Positions 1-6,036 of a stretch of 7,547 nucleotides of DNA are shown here, piece after piece. Position numbers and translations under genes: made by a program. The stretch's first letter is position 1. Each line of letters begins with the position of its first letter. The notes under the pieces were generated by a model that saw only the letters and a list, made by a program, of their open reading frames with translations, did no database searches and was not told where the DNA came from. This DNA is from an uncultured Eubacteriales bacterium (lineage in GTDB: Bacteria; Bacillota; Clostridia; Oscillospirales; Acutalibacteraceae), in assembly GCA_934667845.1 (NCBI GenBank), contig CAKUMQ010000089.1, forward strand, positions 1-7,547, in the 5' to 3' direction.

Positions 1-824
1 CCATAGAGCTGACGCCGGAGCCGGATGTCTTCGAATACGATTATCTGTCCCTGGGCGCACCCTATCCCTGGGCGGGTTCCTGCCCTGGATTCAACAACAA
101 CTGGATCACGGGGGTGCCCGGCGGCGTCACTGTCCGGAATTATTCCTGGTTTGATGTCGAAAGCGGAGCACAGCTGGGAAAGAATACGCCCTTTGCGGCG
201 GGCAGGTCGTACCGCTTCAAGGTGATTCTGGATTGCGAGGAGGGCTATTATTTAGCCGACCCCGAGGAGCTGGATGCCTATGTAAACGGAAATAAGGCAC
301 TGGTCACAGAAGCGGCGGGCGGCGGGGTTGCCCTTACGGTTGAATATTCCGTTGCCGTTTCCTCCGGCCTACGCGGACAGGTGGTGAGCTTCCACGATGA
401 CAGCGATGTGACCGTCGCCCTGTTTGCCGACGGCAGCGCGCAGCCCCAATACACCACAACGGTGCCCGCCGGGGAAAAGAGCGGCGGGAAATATACCGCA
501 GTTTACGACATCCCCGAGGTTGCCGCCGGTACCTATACCGTGCAGGTGTCGAAGAATAACCACGTCACCCGGGAGTATACCGTAACGGTGGGCGGCGATA
601 CGAAGACGCTGGATACCCGGATTTACCTGCTGGGGGATGTGAACGGGGACGGCATTGTCAATATCAAGGATTGCTCACGGCTGTTCAAGCATGTGAACAA
701 GACCCAGCTGCTGACCGATGCCTATGCGCTGAAATGTGCGAACACGAACAGGGATTCCGCCGTCAACATCAAGGACTGCTCCCGGCTGTTCAAGCACGTG
801 AACAAGACCCAGCTGTTGTGGTGA
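1..824 (+). CDS. Dockerin-containing surface protein, 5'-truncated (C-terminal 273 residues)
   Basis: The reading frame is open from base 3 to a TGA at 822-824, so the window holds only the C-terminal part and no start or signal peptide. Three parts are visible. First, about 3-360 is a beta-rich module with an aromatic-rich strand pattern (YRFKVIL, EEGYYL, DAYVNG) that resembles residues 740-840 of the 995-residue protein encoded downstream. Second, about 363-632 resembles a carboxypeptidase-regulatory-like/prealbumin-type beta sandwich (GTYTVQVSKNNHVTREYTV). Third, the C-terminus is a type I dockerin with two calcium loops, DVNGDGIVNIKD (636-671) and NTNRDSAVNIKD (741-776), and it ends in TQLLW. 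Type I dockerins bind cohesins, and a cohesin-like gene follows 173 bp later, so the protein is probably docked on the cell wall. Any enzymatic domain would lie upstream, outside the window. The dockerin call is strong; the overall function is unknown. Confidence 0.9.
   Translation, partial: IELTPEPDVFEYDYLSLGAPYPWAGSCPGFNNNWITGVPGGVTVRNYSWFDVESGAQLGKNTPFAAGRSYRFKVILDCEEGYYLADPEELDAYVNGNKALVTEAAGGGVALTVEYSVAVSSGLRGQVVSFHDDSDVTVALFADGSAQPQYTTTVPAGEKSGGKYTAVYDIPEVAAGTYTVQVSKNNHVTREYTVTVGGDTKTLDTRIYLLGDVNGDGIVNIKDCSRLFKHVNKTQLLTDAYALKCANTNRDSAVNIKDCSRLFKHVNKTQLLW
636..821 (+). other. Type I dockerin domain, copy 1
   Basis: Two EF-hand-like loops carry D/N at positions 1, 3, 5, 9 and 12: D-V-N-G-D..N..D at 636-671 and N-T-N-R-D..N..D at 741-776. 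Each is followed by the identical helix segment DCSRLFKHVN. The second loop has Asn instead of Asp at position 1 and Ser instead of Gly at position 6, so its calcium site may be weaker. Residues 10-11, often recognition positions in dockerins, are Ile-Lys in both loops. Confidence 0.9.
666..796. repeat. 131-bp perfect repeat, dockerin core, copy 1
   Basis: By hand alignment this stretch is identical to 5601-5731 in the next dockerin gene, and its first 77 bases are identical to 7471-7547 in the third. Identity breaks down sharply just upstream and downstream, although the protein similarity continues. Confidence 0.93.
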
Positions 825-997
825 CCGTTACCTGCTCTGTCTTAACGCCGAAATGTCTGTTTCATATGCCTTATGAGAGAGGCACACGGTTTAAGAAATA
901 AACCGGAGAGTAATCTCCCTACCCCGACCGTAACTAAGCGAGGCTGCGGCAGGGTGTGTATCAACTGCCCCGCAAATAAAAGAAAAGGAGCTTGGTC
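825..997 (+). other. Intergenic leader with tandem small hairpins
   Basis: No gene is seen in this 173-bp gap. Three short inverted repeats lie close together: a perfect 7-bp stem CGGTTTA/TAAACCG (887-893 with 899-905, 5-nt loop), a perfect 5-bp stem GGAGA/TCTCC (905-909 with 914-918), and GGCAG/CTGCC (948-952 with 965-969). None is followed by a T-run, so none is a clear intrinsic terminator. They may form a structured 5' leader for the cohesin gene. I could not pick a convincing promoter. Confidence 0.45.
983..990 (+). promoter_or_regulatory. Ribosome binding site that fixes the cohesin-gene start
   Basis: AAAAGGAG ends 7 nt before the ATG at 998. An in-frame TTG at 992 would leave a spacer of only 1 nt, so the ATG is preferred and the protein begins MNKRIP. 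Confidence 0.85.
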
Positions 998-2578
998 ATG
1001 AACAAGCGAATTCCAACCCTATTCCTTTGTCTCGTTATGGTTGTAGCAATGCTGGTATCTGCAGTACCCGTATTTGCTGAGCCGTCGGTGCATCCGGCGA
1101 TCACCTTTACAATCAAACCGGACAAAACCACCGCGAAACCCGGCGACACCATTGCCTATCAGGCGATTCTCGGCCCGGTAAAAAAATTGCAGTCTGTGCA
1201 ATTTCAACTGGTAATCCCGGAGGAGCTGGAGTTCATCGGTGGCAGCTGCCCGGACGGGCTGGAGGCTAAACTGGGGGCCGAAAAGGCATCATTTACGCCC
1301 TCCACCAAGGTATATGGCAGCTATGGCGATGGTGAGTATACCAGCACCGGCGATACCGTGCTGGTCGACTTCACCTGCAAGGTGAAGGAGGGCGTGGCAG
1401 CCGGGAAGAAACCTGTCGTTACGGTTGTTGATGGTGTAGAAGACCTCGTCTTTGCCGATTCGGACGATGGCGACTATGAGCTGCATTTCGATCCCAACAG
1501 CTCTATGGTCACCATCGCTGCCGCACCGAAGCCGGCAACCGGCATCTCTCTCAACAAGGCCGCGCTGTCTCTCACTGTCGGCGGCTCGGAGCAGCTGAAT
1601 GCTACGGTGCAGCCGGCGGACACGACCGATACGGTGAAGTGGAGCTCCGACAAGCCCGCGATCGCCAAGGTCGACAGCACCGGCAAGGTCACTGCAGTTG
1701 CCCCCGGCACGGCAAACATCACCGCGAAGGCGGGCAATAAGACCGCTGTCTGCAAGGTTACCGTGACGGCGGCGCCGAAGCCGGCAACAGGCATCACCCT
1801 CAACAAGGATCAGCTGTCTATGGTCATCGGTACCAACGAGAAGCTCACCGCCAAGCCGGAGCCGGCGGACACGACCGACACGGTGAAGTGGAGCTCCGAC
1901 AAGCCCGAGATCGCCAAGGTCGATAACACCGGCAAGGTCACTGCAGTCTCCTCCGGTACGGCGATTATCAAGGCTACGGTGGGCAATCACACCGCCGAGT
2001 GCACGGTCAACGTGGAGAAAACCGTCCGCATCGAGCTGCCCTATAAGCTCATTGTGAAGAAAACCGGCGAGATGGATCCCGGCAAGGAGAGCTTTAAGTT
2101 CGTTATCGAGAAATTCGGCGCTCCCTCCGACTATTCGACGGTGCAGGACAGCATCATGACCGAAGGCGAAAAGACCTATGACGGCAAGTTTATCTTCGAC
2201 ATCCGCGAGGGTATGACAGGTAATCTGTCCGAGGGCTTTGTCTTCCGTCAGGTCAAGGGTGACGCTGCCGGCTGGACCTACGATGAGACGGCGTACTATG
2301 CCGTGCCTCGGTTCACCGACAACGGGTTGTCCGTCTGGGAGTTCTACGGGCTTAAAGAGGACGAAATGCCCGACATGGACGACCCGATGGAGGAGATCAG
2401 CTTCACCAACAGCTACAACGCGAAGAAGCCGGTAACTCCGCCCGCACCGCAGCCCGAGTCTCCCAAGACCGGTGAAAACGGCATGACGGTTCTTTGGCTC
2501 GCGCTGCTGTTTGTATCCGGTGCTGCGCTGATGGGAACAACCCTGTATTCCCGCAAAAAGAGCGCCGATAACCGATAA
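998..2578 (+). CDS. Sortase-anchored single-cohesin scaffoldin-like protein with Big_2 and pilin-type domains
   Basis: This 526-residue protein is predicted to be exported and attached to peptidoglycan. Domains in order are as follows. A signal peptide covers residues 1-27 (hydrophobic LFLCLVMVVAMLV, cut after VFA). A cohesin-like beta domain spans about 33-175, with PGDTIAYQ, VQFQLVIPEELEF and a TVLVDFTCKVK strand near its end. Two Big_2 (BID_2) Ig-like domains lie at about 177-258 and 260-341, each with W-S-S-D-K-P-x-I-A-K-V-D and T-G-K-V-T-A-V. A Spy0128/FctA-like pilin domain spans about 343-474 and ends FTNSY. A Pro-rich linker leads to SPKTG at 488-492, then a hydrophobic span (about 496-517) and a basic tail (SRKKSADNR). 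Cohesins bind dockerins, and the genes on both sides encode dockerins, so this is likely their wall receptor. Oddities: Ser replaces Leu in the LPXTG-like motif, and Gln418 sits where the pilin domain usually has its catalytic Glu. The sorting signal and Big_2 calls are firm; the cohesin call is good but made by eye. A terminator follows. Confidence 0.88.
   Translation: MNKRIPTLFLCLVMVVAMLVSAVPVFAEPSVHPAITFTIKPDKTTAKPGDTIAYQAILGPVKKLQSVQFQLVIPEELEFIGGSCPDGLEAKLGAEKASFTPSTKVYGSYGDGEYTSTGDTVLVDFTCKVKEGVAAGKKPVVTVVDGVEDLVFADSDDGDYELHFDPNSSMVTIAAAPKPATGISLNKAALSLTVGGSEQLNATVQPADTTDTVKWSSDKPAIAKVDSTGKVTAVAPGTANITAKAGNKTAVCKVTVTAAPKPATGITLNKDQLSMVIGTNEKLTAKPEPADTTDTVKWSSDKPEIAKVDNTGKVTAVSSGTAIIKATVGNHTAECTVNVEKTVRIELPYKLIVKKTGEMDPGKESFKFVIEKFGAPSDYSTVQDSIMTEGEKTYDGKFIFDIREGMTGNLSEGFVFRQVKGDAAGWTYDETAYYAVPRFTDNGLSVWEFYGLKEDEMPDMDDPMEEISFTNSYNAKKPVTPPAPQPESPKTGENGMTVLWLALLFVSGAALMGTTLYSRKKSADNR
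1094..1522 (+). other. Cohesin-like domain
   Basis: This is the mature N-terminus of the anchored protein, about residues 33-175. It has the usual cohesin layout: a beta strand then P-G-D, a V-Q-F-Q-L-V-I-P strand followed by an L-E-F turn, and a T-V-L-V-D-F-T-C-K-V-K strand near the end. It is the only cohesin in the protein. The assignment rests on pattern and on the dockerin genes next to it; another adhesin-type beta sandwich is possible. Confidence 0.68.
1526..2021. repeat. Tandem 249-bp repeat encoding two Big_2 domains
   Basis: Unit 1 (1526-1774) and unit 2 (from 1775) are offset by exactly 249 bp (83 residues). The best-conserved block, 1612-1698 against 1861-1947, differs at 4 of 87 positions by hand count. 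The flanking parts of the units are clearly more diverged, so the central block has been kept similar or was recently homogenised. The domains probably act as spacers that hold the cohesin away from the wall. Confidence 0.9.
2459..2575 (+). other. Sortase cell-wall sorting signal (SPKTG type)
   Basis: S-P-K-T-G-E at residues 488-493 is followed by a hydrophobic stretch of about 20 residues and a tail containing R-K-K. This is the three-part layout of LPXTG-type substrates, with Ser in place of Leu. A Pro-rich wall-spanning linker (KPVTPPAPQPE) precedes it. No sortase gene is in the window. Confidence 0.9.
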
Positions 2579-2604
2579 TATCGGACGGCGGATCAGAAGG
2601 AGTT

Positions 2605-2651
2605 AAGCAAAGGGCGGGGCGGAAGCCATCCGCCATCGCCCTTTTGCTTTT
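2605..2651 (+). terminator. Intrinsic terminator after the cohesin gene
   Basis: A long GC-rich stem pairs 2605-2623 with 2629-2649 around the loop AGCCA. The arms share AAGCAAA, GGGCG and GGCGGA, interrupted by small bulges. The T-rich stretch CTTTTGCTTTT (2641-2651) covers the descending arm and its end. It starts 26 bp after the stop codon, which suggests the cohesin gene ends its own transcript. Confidence 0.8.
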
Positions 2652-2695
2652 CCAAAGAAAATCAAGAAGATCAAGCAGTTGGTTTTCTTTGGAAA
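2649..2695. repeat. 13-bp perfect inverted repeat overlapping the terminator end
   Basis: TTTCCAAAGAAAA (2649-2661) is the exact reverse complement of TTTTCTTTGGAAA (2683-2695), with a 21-nt loop. In RNA it can extend by a G-U and a C-G pair to 2647/2697, which uses the last bases of the terminator stem. The two hairpins therefore compete at their junction. Confidence 0.75.
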
Positions 2696-2706
2696 GGCAA
2701 TATTAT
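2679..2706 (+). promoter_or_regulatory. Possible sigma-A-type promoter for the 995-residue protein gene
   Basis: TATTAT (2701-2706) matches the -10 consensus at 5 of 6 positions. TTGGTT (2679-2684) lies 16 nt upstream but matches the -35 consensus at only 3 of 6. The position, after a terminator and about 65 bp before the start codon, is what makes it plausible. Confidence 0.3.
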
Positions 2707-2771
2707 GCAGTGACCCGCGAAGGTACTCGGCTTTAAAAAACCATCTGTATTTTTGTGAAGGAGGAAATGAG

Positions 2772-5759
2772 ATGAAAACATGTAAACGAAATCGAGGGCT
2801 CAGCTTTTTACTGGCATTGATCATGCTGGTCGCTATGCTGCCGCTGACGCCGCTGCTGCCGACCCAGAACGTCTCCGCAGAGGCCTATCCCGCGCTGACC
2901 AATTTGGTCGAGGGGACGGAGATACTCCACAATTATGTCTATTTTTTCTATAAAAACGGCAGGGTGGTGAGCCGTTCGGTCTATATAGACCCGGAGAATT
3001 GCAGGAATAACAAGAGCTTACTCGAAGGCTATAAGAGCGATACAAATCTTCAGCGGGTTGTGTCATACGATAACGGCATTCTTATGTATTGGACGCGTAC
3101 CGAGAATGATTTTCTGGATCTTTCGGGGCTTGAGGGTCGGTCTCTGACGCTGGTTCTGTTCGACCATCTGAAGCTGTCCGCCCTGTTTGCCCCCGGCGTC
3201 GATCTGAAGCTGATGCTGACCGACGGCGCCTATGTCACTTTCCGCCACAGCACCCAGCATAAGAACAAGACCGCCTACTGTCCCCAAAACGGTGTGACCG
3301 GCGCGGTCATCGATCTGGCGCAGTCGGAGGGAAGCTTGGGCGGCTGCGGTACCTTTGAGCTGATTGGAAACGGGGAGCTCGGTATCCTCACGAAGGATTC
3401 CCCCAAGAAAACCAGCCCCGACTATGCCATCGTGGCGAAAAACACATCGGTTCTGGAGGATACCGCGCTGACTATTTCCTGCGGCAACAGCCACAGAGAT
3501 GTGAATATCCTGATCGCGACGCTCTCATTCACCATCGACACCACCAAAGAGGTTAACCTTGATATCACAAACCCCAATTTTAGCGCCGCCCCGTGGAACT
3601 GCCATATGAATAACTTCAAGATCCTCAACGCGAAGGAGCTGAACGTCTACGCGAAGCGGGGAGTCGGCGGATTGAAATTTTTCGGCACCAACGGCGAATC
3701 CGACCCGGTGAAGATGTTTAAGTATTACAAGAGCATCGGCAAGATCGGCAGCGAATGGAATATATCCGGAAAAACCAACAGTGCAGGCCGCTATATTCTG
3801 ACCCTGGATCACGGCAGCGATAAACCGCGGATACGCTTCAATCTCAACCTCAAAGAGGTGACGTCGGGTCAGACGATAAGGGATCTGGAGGCGGGTCTGG
3901 GCTATGAGATGTCCGCGGATATCCTGTATATGCCCCAGTGGATGCAAAAGCTGAAGGATGCAGGAAGAATCAAATTCTTTTTCTACGCCTGCCTTGATAA
4001 ACCGGGTCTGGAAGAGGGCTATGAAGCCGCCTATTTGTATGACTTTTATGTGGACCGCATCGGAAAACACAGTGCGGATTTCTTCTGGGTCTGCAAGTCG
4101 GCGACCGATCCGGACAACAATACTTTCAGATTTACGGATCTGCTGAAGGATTATGAACTCATACGTTCGCAAGTCCTTTATTATACAAGTATCTTCTGCT
4201 ATCTGCAGATGGACAAAAAGGTCGGCGGTACACGCTACATATATAAAGTAAATCTTCTGCAGGCGAACGGCGAATTTACCGAAGCGACCAGCGCCACCCA
4301 CAAGATTTCCATGCGTTCGGATACATTGGCGCAATGCTATCACGCATTGCATTGGGATGGTATCCCCTCCGAGTGGACGTATTCGTCCGGTTCGGATGCG
4401 TATATTATGGATTTCTGTATAAGAGCAAGGCACGGATACGAATTCAGCCAGTCGTCTGTGTTGTCATCCGAAGGAATTAAGCTGAATGTGCAGAACACAA
4501 AGGTTTCATACAAATCAATCCCCAAAGGCTCAGTAAACCTATATATCGACCTTGTGGCAAAGCGAAGGCTGACCGATGTGCGCGGCACGCTCAAAAACTT
4601 CCGCTACGGCGCCAACTCCGTTTTTACGGAGCTCGTATCGAATGAGCCGAAAAAGTATACCTTCAAAGATATGGTGGTATACGATTCCGGCTTTGGCAAA
4701 TACGGCGTGGAGGCAGGGTATATCGACGATCGAAGTTTGTATTATATCTACTTCGATTTAGAGCCCGGTTTTGGCTATTATCTCCCCGAGAACGCTTCGG
4801 TAAAGGTGATACGGCCCGCGGGCTACGGCAGCGGAACAGAGCACGATCCGTTGACATACAGCACGCTCTATAAGGGCGATTGGTACAGCTACTCAGATAT
4901 ACTCCGGAAATACCGGACCAGGTACTCGATGGAGGCAACCAGCGAGATGAAGGCATACAATACCAATATCCTTATAAAGGAGCCTAAGGCGGGAGACCGC
5001 CCCGCTGCCTTTGTCGGCTATGATAAGCCGACGAGCCTGCCGTCTAATATGAAGGTGCTGTCGATGCAATGGCTGGGACCCGATAACGAACCAATGAGGA
5101 CATATGACAAATTTGAGGTCGGAAAGTATTATACCCTTGATCTTCGGATCGGATTTGAGGGCGGCGAAGAATTGGGTCATGTATACCCGAAAAATAATAG
5201 AGATTTCAAGGTGAACGGTAAGAGCGTAAACGCATGGATGGATAATCTGGACTTTACAGACGGGCATGTCTGGCACGTGTATCACCCCTATATGCTGGTT
5301 GACCCCAACGCCAGCGGGACGCTCAGCGGCACGGTGAAGAGCTATAATTCCACCACCGACCCGGTGACGGTGCAGCTGTTCAAAAGCGGCTCCTCTTCGG
5401 CGGCGTACAGCACCACCGTCAAGGGGAATTCCGCCTCCTACACCATTTCCGGCGTTGCTTCCGGCACCTACACCATGAAGGTGTCGAAGAAAAATCATGT
5501 CACGCGGGAGTATACGGTGAGTGTGACCACCGGCACGAAGACCCAAAACGCACAGATCCATCTGCTGGGGGATGTCAATCTGGACGGCATCGTCAATATT
5601 AAGGATTGCTCACGGCTGTTCAAGCATGTGAACAAGACCCAGCTGCTGACCGATGCCTATGCGCTGAAATGTGCGAACACGAACAGGGATTCCGCCGTCA
5701 ACATCAAGGACTGCTCCCGGCTGTTCAAGCATGTGAACAAAACCCAACTCCTGTGGTAA
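2772..5759 (+). CDS. Large secreted dockerin protein of unknown function
   Basis: This protein has 995 residues. The ATG at 2772 is chosen because AAGGAGG (2758-2764) lies 7 nt upstream and the product then starts with a classic signal peptide (MKTCKRNRG, hydrophobic core, cut after VSA at residue 36). The frame is open upstream to a TTG at 2679, but that start lies inside a hairpin and has no signal sequence. Residues about 38-345 are rich in short alternating hydrophobic strands (LTLVLFDHLKLSAL, VDLKLMLTDGAYVTF, ALTISCGN) and may be a beta-solenoid or adhesin-like fold; I recognise no catalytic motif. Residues about 480-840 hold perhaps three diverged copies of a beta module with a G-Y-E-F/G-Y-Y-L turn; the last (740-840) resembles the N-terminal module of the truncated gene at 1-824. 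Residues about 848-930 form a carboxypeptidase-regulatory-like domain. Residues 931-995 are a type I dockerin (loops 934-945 and 969-980). The likely role is a wall-docked binding or adhesion protein, by inference only. Confidence 0.92.
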   Translation: MKTCKRNRGLSFLLALIMLVAMLPLTPLLPTQNVSAEAYPALTNLVEGTEILHNYVYFFYKNGRVVSRSVYIDPENCRNNKSLLEGYKSDTNLQRVVSYDNGILMYWTRTENDFLDLSGLEGRSLTLVLFDHLKLSALFAPGVDLKLMLTDGAYVTFRHSTQHKNKTAYCPQNGVTGAVIDLAQSEGSLGGCGTFELIGNGELGILTKDSPKKTSPDYAIVAKNTSVLEDTALTISCGNSHRDVNILIATLSFTIDTTKEVNLDITNPNFSAAPWNCHMNNFKILNAKELNVYAKRGVGGLKFFGTNGESDPVKMFKYYKSIGKIGSEWNISGKTNSAGRYILTLDHGSDKPRIRFNLNLKEVTSGQTIRDLEAGLGYEMSADILYMPQWMQKLKDAGRIKFFFYACLDKPGLEEGYEAAYLYDFYVDRIGKHSADFFWVCKSATDPDNNTFRFTDLLKDYELIRSQVLYYTSIFCYLQMDKKVGGTRYIYKVNLLQANGEFTEATSATHKISMRSDTLAQCYHALHWDGIPSEWTYSSGSDAYIMDFCIRARHGYEFSQSSVLSSEGIKLNVQNTKVSYKSIPKGSVNLYIDLVAKRRLTDVRGTLKNFRYGANSVFTELVSNEPKKYTFKDMVVYDSGFGKYGVEAGYIDDRSLYYIYFDLEPGFGYYLPENASVKVIRPAGYGSGTEHDPLTYSTLYKGDWYSYSDILRKYRTRYSMEATSEMKAYNTNILIKEPKAGDRPAAFVGYDKPTSLPSNMKVLSMQWLGPDNEPMRTYDKFEVGKYYTLDLRIGFEGGEELGHVYPKNNRDFKVNGKSVNAWMDNLDFTDGHVWHVYHPYMLVDPNASGTLSGTVKSYNSTTDPVTVQLFKSGSSSAAYSTTVKGNSASYTISGVASGTYTMKVSKKNHVTREYTVSVTTGTKTQNAQIHLLGDVNLDGIVNIKDCSRLFKHVNKTQLLTDAYALKCANTNRDSAVNIKDCSRLFKHVNKTQLLW
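5315..5677. repeat. 363-bp near-identical tail module, copy A
   Basis: This stretch aligns without gaps to 7185-7547 (offset 1870) with 6 differences by hand count. It covers the regulatory-like beta domain and the first half of the dockerin. The differences fall between 5344 and 5504, and the last 173 bp are identical. The upstream edge is abrupt: the proteins before it are unrelated. The downstream edge is the window end, so the real repeat may be longer. Confidence 0.95.
5571..5756 (+). other. Type I dockerin domain, copy 2
   Basis: The loops are DVNLDGIVNIKD (residues 934-945) and NTNRDSAVNIKD (969-980), each followed by DCSRLFKHVNKTQLL. The first loop has Leu where copy 1 has Gly at position 4. 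The protein ends LLW, as in copy 1. Confidence 0.9.
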
Positions 5760-5806
5760 ACGAATGAATATCCGGCTCCCTGCGCTGCATAGTCTATGAA
5801 GCAGTT

Positions 5807-5849
5807 GTCGGGGCTGCCGTCCGGCACAAAGACAGACGGCGGCCCCGAC
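5807..5849. repeat. 15-bp hairpin, GC-rich
   Basis: The arm 5807-5821 (GTCGGGGCTGCCGTC) pairs with 5835-5849 (GACGGCGGCCCCGAC) along all 15 positions, one of them a G-U pair in RNA, around a 13-nt loop. It is very stable but is followed by CGGGGGAGAC rather than T's, so it is not a standard intrinsic terminator. Confidence 0.8.
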
Positions 5850-5892
5850 CGGGGGAGACAAAGGACGCTGCAGGGGCGGTGCGGTTACCGCT

Positions 5893-5960
5893 CGGAAAAG
5901 GGCTCGCCATGAGCCCCTTTCCGAAAACCGGCGATCAGAGGATCACCGGCTTTCGGAAAG
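5893..5960. repeat. Two mutually exclusive hairpins
   Basis: Hairpin 1 pairs 5893-5905 with 5911-5923 (13 bp, one mismatch, 5-nt loop). Hairpin 2 pairs 5917-5936 with 5941-5960 (20 positions, two mismatches, loop AGAG). Both need CTTTCCG at 5917-5923, so only one can form in full. Confidence 0.75.
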
Positions 5961-6036
5961 GCATACCGGGGGCGAGGACGTTACCGCTGTCCTCACCTCG
6001 GACATCGAGGCTGAAATATAGACGGAGGCTGTTTTT

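Larger units (their letters stand above)
5760..6036 (+). other. 277-bp structured intergenic region
   Basis: No gene is seen on either strand. The region is packed with inverted repeats at 5807-5849, 5893-5923, 5917-5960, 5974-5994 and 5996-6010, and has a 9-bp direct repeat GTTACCGCT at 5884-5892 and 5980-5988. No stem is followed by a T-run, so it is unclear whether these end the upstream transcript, form a regulatory leader of the transglutaminase-like gene, or encode a small RNA. A ribosome binding site GGAGG (6024-6028) closes it. Confidence 0.6.

Noticed and set aside
1289..1990. 233-codon minus-strand frame with an internal repeat
   Set aside because: The repeat is only the reverse reading of the two tandem Big_2 units. 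There is no signal of an independent gene.
2679..2771. TTG start at 2679 for the 995-residue protein
   Set aside because: It lies within an inverted repeat, lacks a ribosome binding site and would bury the signal peptide. The ATG at 2772 has AAGGAGG at ideal spacing.
3525..4433. 302-codon open frame on the minus strand
   Set aside because: It is antisense to the 995-residue protein gene, lacks a recognisable ribosome binding site or domain, and is explained by codon bias of the + strand gene.
5807..5849. Intrinsic terminator for the 995-residue protein gene
   Set aside because: The stem is strong but no T-rich tract follows on either strand. It is listed as a hairpin of unknown role.
5821..5995. 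Possible c-di-GMP-I riboswitch (GGTTACCG and GGCACAAAG fragments)
   Set aside because: The fragments recall parts of that class, but the conserved GACGCAAAGCC core and the three-stem layout are missing. An Rfam covariance search would settle it.
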